The notes: generated by a model from the letters alone, not told the origin. A DNA stretch of 13,325 nt from an uncultured Dialister sp. (GCF_900541605.1 NZ_UQKJ01000056.1:1-13325); one strand, 5' to 3'. Positions 1 through 6,558 are shown, counted from the first letter of the stretch. Numbers and translations: made by a program.

Positions 1-20
1 CTTTATTCATTTTCTTCAAG

Positions 21-68
21 TTATTCACAAAAATCCCGCCCAAAACTGCTGAAAAAGGCTGTGAATAA
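21..68. other. Inverted pair of DnaA boxes
   Basis: TTATTCACA is present on the + strand at 21-29 and as its reverse complement TGTGAATAA at 60-68. Both match the DnaA-box consensus TTATNCACA exactly. A third, weaker match (TTATTCAT) lies at 3-10. The sequence just downstream (about 77-100, with AAAAAGCCCATTTAATC) resembles 4745-4768, which also follows DnaA-like boxes, so the two regions may share an ancestor. The role is inferred from the motif only; it could be a DnaA titration or regulatory site. Confidence 0.45.
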
Positions 69-105
69 TTAGCGCTTGTAAAAAGCCCATTTAATCAGCG
101 TTTCC

Positions 106-166
106 CTAACAGCTAGAAGCTAACAGCTAGCAGCCCCACGCCAGTGACTCTAACCATCAGCATGCG
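106..166. repeat. Heptad tract with dispersed-repeat flank
   Basis: Four consecutive 7-mers occupy 106-133: CTAACAG, CTAGAAG, CTAACAG, CTAGCAG. They are followed at 134-166 by a module containing CCAGTGACTCTAACCATCAG. The same heptamer class followed by the same module recurs at 2970-3027, and the module alone recurs at 5090-5119 and inverted at 6073-6092. It lies between the DnaA-box pair and the promoter of the Sel1-repeat gene. Confidence 0.8.
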
Positions 167-199
167 AATCAGCTGCCGGCCACCAGCCACATCCACTTC

Positions 200-208
200 T
201 GCTATAAT
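200..208 (+). promoter_or_regulatory. Extended -10 promoter of the Sel1-repeat gene
   Basis: TGC followed by a perfect TATAAT (203-208) forms an extended -10 element (TGnTATAAT). No good -35 is visible 16-18 bp upstream, which extended -10 promoters can tolerate. It would start transcription about 30 bp before the start codon at 246. Confidence 0.55.
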
Positions 209-245
209 AGGAGCAGAGTCTGTTCGATAGAAATGAGGGAATGCT

Positions 246-1388
246 ATGACCGATATAGAAAATGCGGAAACATTATTTCAGGAATATAAAGTAAAAGAGG
301 CCTATCCTCTTTTTGAGAAACTGGCAGGGGAAGGAAATGGCCGGGCCATGTACTTCATGGCTCTCTTCCATCAGTACTACATGGGTTGCGCTCCCTGGAA
401 CCCGAAGAAAGCCATGGAATGGGCATTGAAGGGAGCCCGCCTGGGTGATGGCCTTTCCGGCCTGTTCTGCCTGCTTCATTTCAATGAACTTTCCCATGAG
501 GAGTACCATGAAATTACGGACAGCCGGGAAAAGTGGATTTCCCTGGCCCAAAAGGACAGCTCCATTTATGCCCTGGAAGCCCTGGGATGCTATGAAATGG
601 TGAATGCCCAGAGCGAAGAAGAAGTGGACCGGGCTTTCCACCTGCTGGAAGAGGCGGCGCTGAAGAACTACTGGAAAGCCTGGAACGATCTGGGCCAGTT
701 CCATGACAGCCATGTAAAGGACAATCCGCCGCTGGTGCGGAAAAAAGCGGATAACCGGAAGGCCATCGACTGCTATCGGAAGGCCCTGGAGGCGGGATAC
801 CCCGATGCCATGAACCGGCTGGCCTATTTCTACTATACCGGCGTCGGTGTGCCTCAGGATAAAAAGCAGGCCTATGCCCTGTTTCGGAAGGCCTTTGCCA
901 AAGGCCACCTGCGGGCTGGTACGGCGCTGGGACTCCTATACCTCTTTGATGAAAATGACCTGGATAAGAAAGAGGGGTTCCGGATCACGAAGAAGGCGGC
1001 CGATGCGGGAGATCCCCTGGCCATGGGAAATATAGGAAACTGCTATTACTATGGCAATGGTACGAAGAAGGATCGGCGCCTGGCGAAACAGTATTACCGC
1101 CGGGCATCGGATCTGGGCATGGATTCTTCCACCACCCAGCTCGGTGCCATTTACCACGAGGAAGGGGACGACAAGAAGGCCTTTGTCCTCTTCCGGAAAG
1201 CGGCGGACCGGAATTTCCCGGAAGCCATGGGATGGCTGGCTGCCTGCTACCAGTATGGCTACGGTACGGAGAAGAGCACCCAGGCCGCCATTGAATGGCT
1301 GGAAAAGGCAGCGGCCTTTGGCAGTGAAGATGCAAAGACAGCGCTCCGGTTCCTGCAGGAAGAACTGAAGGAAGCAGAGAAAAAATAA
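246..1388 (+). CDS. Sel1-like repeat (SLR) protein
   Basis: A 380-residue protein built almost entirely of Sel1/TPR-like helical hairpins. At least six to eight units are visible, each with the pattern A-x-x-x-L-G/A-x-x-Y-x-x-G-x-G followed by K-A-x-x-x-x-x-K-A-A-x-x-G. The clearest lie at about residues 190-225, 258-295 and 328-365. There is no signal peptide or membrane segment, so it is probably cytoplasmic. SLR proteins act as protein-protein scaffolds; no catalytic domain is present, so the partner cannot be named. The start at 246 has a GAGGGA ribosome site 5 bp upstream; an ATG at 241 lies too close to that site. It precedes the first SGNH gene by about 60 bp on the same strand, so the two may be co-transcribed. 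Confidence 0.9.
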   Translation: MTDIENAETLFQEYKVKEAYPLFEKLAGEGNGRAMYFMALFHQYYMGCAPWNPKKAMEWALKGARLGDGLSGLFCLLHFNELSHEEYHEITDSREKWISLAQKDSSIYALEALGCYEMVNAQSEEEVDRAFHLLEEAALKNYWKAWNDLGQFHDSHVKDNPPLVRKKADNRKAIDCYRKALEAGYPDAMNRLAYFYYTGVGVPQDKKQAYALFRKAFAKGHLRAGTALGLLYLFDENDLDKKEGFRITKKAADAGDPLAMGNIGNCYYYGNGTKKDRRLAKQYYRRASDLGMDSSTTQLGAIYHEEGDDKKAFVLFRKAADRNFPEAMGWLAACYQYGYGTEKSTQAAIEWLEKAAAFGSEDAKTALRFLQEELKEAEKK

Positions 1389-1389
1389 A

Positions 1390-1408
1390 GGAACCCCAGG
1401 TTCCCTTT
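1390..1408 (+). terminator. Possible weak terminator or small hairpin
   Basis: GGAACC (1390-1395) pairs with GGTTCC (1399-1404) across a 3-nt loop, and the flanking AAA and TTT can extend the stem past one mismatch. The downstream T run is short and interrupted. If active it would only partly separate the Sel1-repeat gene from the SGNH gene that follows. Confidence 0.3.
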
Positions 1409-1447
1409 GGAATTACATTTTATAGAAAGAAGAATAGATAGAATTTT

Positions 1448-2788
1448 ATGAGAGTACTGTATTCCGCAGCGCTGGCTGCTTTTTGTGTCCTGCTGTCTTT
1501 CCCTGCCACCGGGGAGGCGGAGACGCCGGCTCCTGCTGTATCGACCTATGAAAACAGTGCCCTGGCTGCCGGGAAGGCCGATGATCCCTCTGCACCAGCG
1601 GCAGTCCAGGAAGAAAGTAAGGAAAAACTGGTCCTTCTGACCTGGCAGGATGATCCGGAGTCCGTGCGGTATGAGGTGGAAATTTTCCGGGGCCTCCCGG
1701 CGGACCTGGACCGGAACCAGCCCCTGGAAGATCATCTTTACGATAACCAGCGGATTTATTCCAATAAGGTGCTGGTAGACCTTTCTCAGTTCCCCGAGGG
1801 GACGGAGCCCCTGTACTGGCGGGTCCGGCCTATCGATGCGAACTGGGAAGGCATGGGTCCCTTTTCTTCTCCCATGGAAGTGAGAAGTACCATGAAACCA
1901 GTTTCCCGGAATGCACCGTACCCCAATGTGTATCGGCCGGGCAATGGGTCCACCCTTCTCTATCCCGTCTATTCCTATGCAGGAAATCCGGGAGCTTCGA
2001 AGTATGAAGTGGAAGTGACCAGCGCCTACCCGGAAAATACGGAAGGCACGGCACCGTCGAAATACCGGGTATTCTCCAAGATAACAAGCCTGTCCAATGT
2101 GTACGATGATAATCCCCGTATCGGCACCTTCTACTGGCGGGTCCGGGGACTCGACGAAAACGGGAACGCCGTAGGTATCTGGAGTATGCCGGAAAAGGTT
2201 CGGACAAATCCGGAGGAACATTTCGATGTAGGCATTTACGGGGACAGCATCACCCAGGGCGGGGGCCACCTGTACCACAGCCCTGCCGATATGGCCTACA
2301 GCTACGTGACATACCTTGATTTTCCGGCAGTCAATATGGGGCGGAGCGGGGACACCACGGAAATGATGGAAGACCGCTTCGACCACGATGTGCTGCCGTT
2401 CCATGTGAAGTACCTTCTCATTATGGGAGGCATTAACGACCTCCGCATGGGAGCGGATCCGAACAAGGTCATCGGCCACCTGGAGGCTATCCGGAAGAAA
2501 TGTATAGAGCACCATATCACCCCCATCCTCCTTACCATTGTTCCCATTAATCCTGAAAATATCCAGAAATACTACGGCGATGTCACCTACAGCGGCTGGC
2601 AGGAATCGGTAAAAATCGTGAATGACTATATCCGGACTCAGCCCCACATCGATACGGCGGCTCCCTTCGCCGACTATCCCGTCATGCCCAGTGAGCTTGC
2701 CATGGATGGTATCCACGGAGACTGGAACGCCAAGCAGATGATTGCCGGAGAAATCAACCGGCACATCGGAGAATTTATAAAGAAGTGA
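1448..2788 (+). CDS. Secreted SGNH/GDSL hydrolase with two Fn3-like modules
   Basis: A 446-residue exported protein. Residues 1-24 form a signal peptide (positively charged start, hydrophobic core, Ala-rich end). About residues 57-145 and 155-253 are two fibronectin-III-like beta modules, each ending in a YWRVR strand motif. The C-terminal third is an SGNH esterase: block I GDSIT with nucleophile Ser267, block II Gly301 in GRSGDTT, block III GGIND with Asn330, and block V DGIHGD with Asp420 and His423. All four catalytic blocks are intact. Family members deacylate carbohydrates, lipids or peptidoglycan; the substrate here is unknown, and the Fn3-like modules suggest glycan or surface binding. 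The start at 1448 has only an A-rich weak ribosome site. It is clearly paralogous to the gene at 3142-4356. Confidence 0.9.
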   Translation: MRVLYSAALAAFCVLLSFPATGEAETPAPAVSTYENSALAAGKADDPSAPAAVQEESKEKLVLLTWQDDPESVRYEVEIFRGLPADLDRNQPLEDHLYDNQRIYSNKVLVDLSQFPEGTEPLYWRVRPIDANWEGMGPFSSPMEVRSTMKPVSRNAPYPNVYRPGNGSTLLYPVYSYAGNPGASKYEVEVTSAYPENTEGTAPSKYRVFSKITSLSNVYDDNPRIGTFYWRVRGLDENGNAVGIWSMPEKVRTNPEEHFDVGIYGDSITQGGGHLYHSPADMAYSYVTYLDFPAVNMGRSGDTTEMMEDRFDHDVLPFHVKYLLIMGGINDLRMGADPNKVIGHLEAIRKKCIEHHITPILLTIVPINPENIQKYYGDVTYSGWQESVKIVNDYIRTQPHIDTAAPFADYPVMPSELAMDGIHGDWNAKQMIAGEINRHIGEFIKK

Positions 2789-2802
2789 TGCTGACGAGAA
2801 GA

Positions 2803-3069
2803 ATTTGAGAGTTGAGGTCCCGCGGCTGGGCTGCAAGGTTTCATGATGATGGGCAGAGCCACTCGAGCGGGGGCTTCTAGCTTCTAGCAGCCAGGAAAGC
2901 TCAGAAGCCTACGGCATGTATGATGGTTGAAAATATCAGATGGAAAGCGCCGCAGGCTGACCAGTTTTCCTGGAAGCTAGCAGCTAACAGCTGGAAGCCC
3001 CCGCTCGAGTGACGCTACCCATCAGCATACAGTTCCGCCGCGAAGCGGCTATTCAGCTCAAGGCTCACA
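2803..3069. repeat. Composite inverted repeat with four heptad tracts
   Basis: This fills most of the 353-bp gene-free gap between the SGNH genes. In order: a TTGAG-type heptad pair at 2803-2816 next to CCCGCGGCTG; a left arm at 2844-2898 with two CTTCTAG heptads (2874-2887); a core at 2910-2956 ending in TGGAAAGCGCCGCAGG; a right arm at 2965-3027 with four heptads (2970-2997); then a hairpin GCCGC-GAA-GCGGC (3037-3049) followed by GCTCAAG and GCTCACA (3056-3069). The arms share a perfect 18-bp inverted match, CACTCGAGCGGGGGCTTC (2860-2877) against 2994-3011. The core and arm modules recur at 4858-5119. Confidence 0.8.
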
Positions 3070-3114
3070 CAGGTTGGTACGCCGCTCGGCTGCCAGTATT
3101 TCTGATTTCCCAAA

Positions 3115-3130
3115 TGTTTCACGTGAAACA
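3115..3130. promoter_or_regulatory. parS site, ParB-binding centromere
   Basis: TGTTTCACGTGAAACA is a perfect 16-bp palindrome and an exact fit to the bacterial chromosomal parS consensus TGTTNCACGTGAAACA. ParB (Spo0J) binds such sites, spreads along the DNA and loads SMC near the origin. The site sits in the leader of the second SGNH gene, 11 bp before its start codon, just upstream of the ribosome site. Bacterial parS sites mostly lie in the origin-proximal part of the chromosome, so this places the window there by inference. Confidence 0.85.
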
Positions 3131-3141
3131 ATGGAGGCTTT

Positions 3142-4356
3142 ATGAACTATAAAATGCTGTTTCTGGCAGCCCTCTCCGTATGGGGGCTGTCTTTTCCGTC
3201 CATGGCGGAGGACCTTCTCCACCTTTCCTGGCCGACGGACTACGATGCGGTGAAGTATGAACTCCGCATTTCCCAAAAAAGTGGTGGAACCATGGAAAAA
3301 GTGATGGAGGAGACCGCCTATGCCAGCGATGTTCTCCTCCGGGAGCAGGGGCGGCTGTCGGATCCGAAGGGACTGTACTGGCAGGAAGAACCCTATGATT
3401 TTGATGGGAATTCCATAGGTCCCGTGACGGAGCCAAAGCCGCTGGCTTCATCGGCAGCTGTCATACACCGGGAGGCGCCGCTTCCCCGGCCGGACCGGAG
3501 CGGGGAAAGGGGTGGGGCTCTTCTGTATCCCGTATATACCTACACCGCCCTTCCCGGCGCTGCCACCTACGAAATAGAAATTCTGGCCCAGTATCCGGAA
3601 AATACGGAGGGCACAGCGCCTTCGAAGTACCATATCGGCGGCGGAGATTTCCAATATACCGATTACTACGATGATATGCCCCGGTTTGGTACCTGGTACT
3701 GGCGGGTCCGGGGGAAGGATGGAAAAGGAAATCCGGTGGGAGAATGGAGCCTGCCCCAGAAGCGGGAATTTTCCACCACCGGCTATACCATTGGTCTCTA
3801 TGGAGACAGCATCACCCATGGCGGGGGACGTATGTCCTATGGGCCCAATGACCTGGAATACAGCTATGGCCATTACCTGGACTTTAAGACCATTAATCTC
3901 GGGGACTCCGGCAATACGAGCCAGGATATGGTGGAACGGTTCGACAGGGACGTCCTTCCTTTCCACCTGAAATACCTGCTCATCATGGGAGGCAGCAACA
4001 GCCTTCGGGGTGGTGTTCCTGCGGAATCGGTGATTGCCGACCTGAAGACCATCCAGGAGAAATGCCGGGAAAACGGTATCGTTCCTATTCTTCTTACCCT
4101 GCCGCCCATTAACCCCGCCAGCATAGACAAAGTTTTCCACGAGCCCACCGCAGAAAACTGGGAGGATGAATTCCGGAAGGTGAATGAATTTATCCGCACC
4201 CAGCCCCATATCGATACGGCCGCCGCCTTTCCCTATGAAAACGTGATGCCTCCGGACCTGGCTCTGGATGGCCTCCACGGAGATGTGGAAGCAAAGAAAC
4301 GAATCGCCGCCGTGATTAACGAACACATAGGGGAGTTTGATCCTACTCTGAAATAA
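3142..4356 (+). CDS. Secreted SGNH/GDSL hydrolase paralogue
   Basis: A 404-residue exported protein, the tandem paralogue of the gene at 1448. A signal peptide covers about residues 1-22 (ending SMA before EDLL). Two fibronectin-like modules follow, the second carrying PENTEGTAPSKY and YWRVRG segments that are also in the paralogue. The SGNH domain has Ser223 in GDSITHGG, Gly257 in GDSGNTS, Asn286 in GGSNS, and Asp376 with His379 in DGLHGD. Block III reads GxNS instead of the usual GxND: the oxyanion Asn is kept and the neighbouring Asp is lost, so activity is still expected. The N-terminal linker is shorter than in the paralogue. The ribosome site TGGAGG lies 6-7 bp before the start, directly after parS. 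Substrate unknown. Confidence 0.9.
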   Translation: MNYKMLFLAALSVWGLSFPSMAEDLLHLSWPTDYDAVKYELRISQKSGGTMEKVMEETAYASDVLLREQGRLSDPKGLYWQEEPYDFDGNSIGPVTEPKPLASSAAVIHREAPLPRPDRSGERGGALLYPVYTYTALPGAATYEIEILAQYPENTEGTAPSKYHIGGGDFQYTDYYDDMPRFGTWYWRVRGKDGKGNPVGEWSLPQKREFSTTGYTIGLYGDSITHGGGRMSYGPNDLEYSYGHYLDFKTINLGDSGNTSQDMVERFDRDVLPFHLKYLLIMGGSNSLRGGVPAESVIADLKTIQEKCRENGIVPILLTLPPINPASIDKVFHEPTAENWEDEFRKVNEFIRTQPHIDTAAAFPYENVMPPDLALDGLHGDVEAKKRIAAVINEHIGEFDPTLK

Positions 4357-4382
4357 ACAGGTGCGGCCATAGAGGGGCCTTT

Positions 4383-4562
4383 AGCTTTGAGCCTTGAGCT
4401 GATTAGCGTCTTCGACGCAATGGCACCTCCTTACCCGTCAGGGAGGACTTCCCCTGAAGGGAAGGGGTCACTGATTTCTCAACCGCCTGTGGCTTTCGGT
4501 GAAATCAGTTCACTTGCCACACCATAGAGGCAGCAAGCCCTGAATTCACCAACGGAAGGGCT
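4383..4562. other. Hairpin-rich intergenic module
   Basis: After the stop codon of the second SGNH gene there is a heptad pair (GCTTTGA, GCCTTGA, 4384-4397) and then several inverted repeats. ACTGATTTC (4470-4478) pairs with GAAATCAGT (4501-4509), with an inner ACCG/CGGT. AGCCCT (4536-4541) pairs with AGGGCT (4557-4562). Between 4423 and 4470 there are several complementary purine- and pyrimidine-rich blocks (CCTCC, GGGAGG, TTCCCCT, AGGGAAGGGG). No coding potential with a ribosome site is visible. It may be another repeat type or an RNA; I do not recognise it. Confidence 0.4.
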
Positions 4563-4591
4563 GTCGCTGCAGGAGATGGGGAGGCGCATTT

Positions 4592-4631
4592 GCCGCGAAG
4601 CGGCTATCCAGCTCAAGGCTAAAGGCTCAAG
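4592..4631. repeat. Hairpin plus GCTCAAG heptad tract
   Basis: Hairpin GCCGC-GAA-GCGGC (4592-4604), a short spacer, and then heptads GCTCAAG, GCTAAAG, GCTCAAG (4611-4631). The same order (hairpin, CTATYCA spacer, GCTCAAG heptads) occurs at 3037-3069 and, with a variant hairpin, at 6114-6152. Confidence 0.75.
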
Positions 4632-4685
4632 GTTGTGGCAGAGAACTTTTAACAGGGTGAGAATATCTGATTCAGCGAAGAAAAG

Positions 4686-4804
4686 TTATAAACAGTTTGT
4701 GCAAAACTCTGTGAATAGTTGTGAATATTCACAGACTGTGAATGGAAAAGAGCCCATAAAATCGGAAAAGTTAATCACAGGAAATCCACACAGAGTTATT
4801 CACA
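4686..4804. other. Cluster of DnaA-box-like sequences, candidate DnaA-binding region
   Basis: An AT-rich 120-bp stretch holds one perfect box, TTATTCACA (4796-4804), and several one-mismatch boxes on both strands: TTATAAACA (4686-4694), TGTGCAAAA (4698-4706), TGTGAATAG (4710-4718), TGTGAATATTCACA (4720-4733, two boxes in a palindrome) and TTAATCACA (4771-4779). Weaker matches lie at 4737-4745 and 4782-4790. This density resembles a replication origin or a DnaA-titration locus. No dnaA, dnaN or other origin-linked gene is in the window, and genes on both sides run in the same direction, so I call it DnaA-binding rather than oriC. Confidence 0.5.
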
Positions 4805-4857
4805 GGGTGTGAGTAAGATAGTGGATCAGCGGTTCTGGCATAGGGCGGCGTTATTTG

Positions 4858-5119
4858 CCTGCTGGCGGATAGAGACACTCCCATGGGGTCCCCTGGCTTT
4901 TAGGAAAACTTTACAGACTACGGCAGGAATGACTGGTGGGGATATCAGGTGGAAAGCGCCGCAGGGGAATCAGACTTTATGGCAGCAAAAAATCCCTGTA
5001 TCGAATGACTCTATCTATCAGCACACAAACTTGCGGCGCAGCCGCGGGACCTCAACTCTCAATTCTCAATTCTTTTCTGGAAGCTGGTCCCCGCGTGAGT
5101 GACTCTATCCGCCAGCAGG
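4858..5119. repeat. Composite inverted repeat, second copy
   Basis: The left end CCTGCTGGCGGATAGAG (4858-4874) is a perfect 17-bp inverted match to 5103-5119. Between the arms are a core at 4919-4965 (ending TGGAAAGCGCCGCAGG, shared with 2941-2956), a further ATGACTCTATCTATCAGCA module (about 5006-5022), a hairpin GCGGC-GCA-GCCGC (5033-5045), heptads CTCAACT, CTCAATT, CTCAATT (5051-5071), and CTGGAAG (5077-5083). It has the same plan as 2844-3027 but with an extra hairpin-heptad unit inserted. Open frames crossing it lack plausible starts and are not genes. Confidence 0.8.
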
Positions 5120-5137
5120 CCACGTCCAATCTCTTTA

Positions 5138-5166
5138 TTGACAAACTCTCTCAATTAGCGTATGTT
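5138..5166 (+). promoter_or_regulatory. Sigma-A-type promoter of the ZIP transporter gene
   Basis: A perfect -35 TTGACA (5138-5143), a 17-bp spacer, and -10 TATGTT (5161-5166, 4 of 6). The start codon is about 45 bp beyond the expected transcription start. The AT-rich leader has no clear operator palindrome that I can tie to a metal regulator. Confidence 0.7.
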
Positions 5167-5217
5167 AAGTATATCGAGAAATATGATTAATATACACTAA
5201 TTTACAAGGAGATTATT

Positions 5218-6000
5218 ATGAATATGGATATTTTCTGGGGACTCTTTATCCCCTTCCTGGGCACCTCTCTGGGGGCGGCCTGTGTATTCTTTATGCGGGG
5301 AGAAATGCATCGGGGCGTGCAGCGGGGACTTACCGGATTTGCCTCCGGCGTCATGGTGGCGGCGTCTATCTGGAGCCTTCTCATTCCGGCACTGGAAGAA
5401 TCATCGTCATTGGGAAAACTGGCTTTTATTCCCTCGGTCATCGGTTTCGGCTTTGGCATGGCTTTCCTGCTTCTTCTGGACCATGTGATTCCCCATCTTC
5501 ATATGGGAGCCACTGAGTCGGAAGGCCCAAGGAGCCACCTTGCCAGGACCACCATGCTGGTGCTGGCGGTGACGCTGCACAATATACCGGAAGGTATGGC
5601 CGTGGGGGTGGTGCTGGCCGGATTCCTTTCCGGCCATGAAGGGATTACCTTTGCTGCCGCCATGGCCCTGTCCCTGGGTATCGCCATCCAGAATTTTCCG
5701 GAAGGCGCCATTATTTCCATGCCCCTTCGGGGAGCGGGCATGGGAAAGATGAAAGCCTTTGTAGGCGGCGTCCTGTCGGGGGCGGTGGAACCGATTGGCG
5801 GGTTTATCACCATTCTCCTGACGTCCCTCATTGTGCCTCTCATGCCCTATCTCCTGTCCTTTGCAGCGGGAGCCATGATGTACGTGGTGGTGGAGGAACT
5901 GATCCCGGAAATGTCGGAAGGAGAGCACTCGGATATCGGAGTGATTTCTTTTGCCTTCGGATTCATGGTCATGATGACCCTGGACGTGGCACTTGGATAA
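5218..6000 (+). CDS. ZIP-family divalent metal transporter (GufA/ZupT-like)
   Basis: A 260-residue integral membrane protein of the ZIP family, which moves zinc or other divalent metals into the cytoplasm. About eight hydrophobic segments are visible, which is the family's usual number and length. The two signature metal-site helices are present: HNIPEG at residues 121-126 and QNFPEG at 158-163; a third conserved EELIPE lies at 226-231. Gly-rich, Ser-poor helices fit the GufA branch. The start at 5218 has AAGGAGA 5 bp upstream. The gene has its own promoter and a terminator that begins about 30 bp after the stop, so it is monocistronic. The exact metal cannot be read from the sequence. Confidence 0.93.
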   Translation: MNMDIFWGLFIPFLGTSLGAACVFFMRGEMHRGVQRGLTGFASGVMVAASIWSLLIPALEESSSLGKLAFIPSVIGFGFGMAFLLLLDHVIPHLHMGATESEGPRSHLARTTMLVLAVTLHNIPEGMAVGVVLAGFLSGHEGITFAAAMALSLGIAIQNFPEGAIISMPLRGAGMGKMKAFVGGVLSGAVEPIGGFITILLTSLIVPLMPYLLSFAAGAMMYVVVEELIPEMSEGEHSDIGVISFAFGFMVMMTLDVALG

Positions 6001-6021
6001 GTGAGGAGTGAGAAGTTAGGA
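6000..6021. repeat. AGTGAGG-type heptad tract abutting the ZIP stop codon
   Basis: AGTGAGG, AGTGAGA, AGTTAGG run from the last base of the ZIP stop codon, followed by AGTGGTAGTG and the hairpin at 6030-6055. The same sequence class occurs at 13234-13261, and the same hairpin, with a GAATNAG heptad instead, at 10304-10374. Confidence 0.75.
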
Positions 6022-6029
6022 GTGGTAGT

Positions 6030-6061
6030 GCGGCGCACAAATTATGGAGCGCCGCTTTTTT
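6030..6061 (+). terminator. Intrinsic terminator of the ZIP gene, formed by a repeat hairpin
   Basis: GCGGCGC (6030-6036) pairs perfectly with GCGCCGC (6049-6055) across a 12-nt loop and is followed by six T. The stem and most of the loop (ACAAATTAT) are shared with the repeat hairpin at 10350-10374, so a dispersed repeat serves as the terminator here. Confidence 0.8.
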
Positions 6062-6072
6062 ATGGGATTTCG

Positions 6073-6159
6073 GTGCTGGCGGATAGAGTCACGAGCCTTG
6101 AACCGGCCAGCCGCCGCGCAGCGGATATTCCGCTCAAGGCCCAAGGCTCAAAGCTCCTC
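6073..6159. repeat. Dispersed repeat fragments with GCTCAAG heptads
   Basis: An inverted copy of the arm module, GTGCTGGCGGATAGAGTCAC (6073-6092), then hairpin CCGC-GCA-GCGG (6114-6124), then heptads GCTCAAG, GCCCAAG, GCTCAAA (6132-6152) and a degenerate fourth. An open frame through this stretch (6001-6195) is made of repeat sequence and is not a gene. Confidence 0.75.
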
Positions 6160-6222
6160 GGGAATGACTCCGCACGTATCCCCATGCAAAATTAGAAAAT
6201 AATTAAACATACAAATACCCCC

Positions 6223-6251
6223 TTGCAAAATAAATTTCGTGGACCTATAAT
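6223..6251 (+). promoter_or_regulatory. Promoter of the first riboswitch-symporter unit
   Basis: -35 TTGCAA (6223-6228), a 17-bp spacer, and a perfect -10 TATAAT (6246-6251). Transcription would start around 6258, about 25 nt before the first glycine aptamer. Confidence 0.85.
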
Positions 6252-6283
6252 GCAAACATCAAATTCATACAGGCGGATGAAAC

Positions 6284-6443
6284 ATATGGGAGAAAGCCGA
6301 AAGGCTTACCGAAGGAGTAACACTCTCAGGTATCTCACAAAGATAGTACCGTATGTGGACGCACTCTGGAGAGTCTCGATTAAAGAGCGCCGAAGGTGTA
6401 AGGATGGAAACATCCCAATCTCTCAGGCAAAAGGACAGAGAAA
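6284..6443 (+). ncRNA. Tandem glycine riboswitch 1
   Basis: Two consecutive glycine aptamers. Aptamer 1 (about 6284-6360) has CCGAAGG (6309-6315), CTCTCAGG (6323-6330) and a closing GGAC. Aptamer 2 (about 6363-6443) has GCCGAAGG (6389-6396), CTCTCAGG (6420-6427) and AAAAGGACAG (6429-6438), the hallmark conserved core. A GGATGA leader at 6275-6280 fits the leader-linker kink-turn known for this class. The aptamers are followed by an intrinsic terminator before the symporter gene, so control by glycine is most likely at transcription termination. Whether glycine turns the gene on or off cannot be decided by eye. Confidence 0.95.
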
Positions 6444-6481
6444 GCAACGTCACACTTATGTGTCCGTTTAAGGTAGACAAT

Positions 6482-6522
6482 GCCGGCTTCCAGAGTTATT
6501 TATTTTGGATGCCGGCTTTTTT
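6482..6522 (+). terminator. Riboswitch-controlled attenuator of symporter 1
   Basis: GCCGGC (6482-6487) pairs with GCCGGC (6511-6516), with an inner TCCA/TGGA continuation past one mismatch, followed by six T (6517-6522). It stands between riboswitch 1 and the ribosome site and is therefore the likely expression platform. Confidence 0.85.
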
Positions 6523-6558
6523 GTGACAAATACTTTATTACGGAGGGCGTTGTTAAAA

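Noticed and set aside
106..133. CRISPR-like array
   Set aside because: The units are contiguous 7-mers without spacers, and no cas gene is present.
1259..2836. Long minus-strand open frame opposite the first SGNH gene
   Set aside because: It is an antisense shadow; the + strand frame has a signal peptide and complete catalytic motifs.
3074..3102. Promoter TTGGTA-17-TATTTC before the second SGNH gene
   Set aside because: Both hexamers are poor matches and the spacing could be chance.
4576..5190. Overlapping + strand open frames in the large gene-free gap
   Set aside because: They run through DnaA boxes, hairpins and heptad repeats, lack ribosome sites, and their translations have no protein-like pattern.
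6223..6471. Open frame across the first glycine riboswitch
   Set aside because: The sequence is fully explained by two glycine aptamers and their linker.
6505..6558. Upstream in-frame ATG for symporter 1
   Set aside because: The ATG lies within the attenuator hairpin, and the ribosome site GGAGGG at 6542 serves the ATG at 6559.
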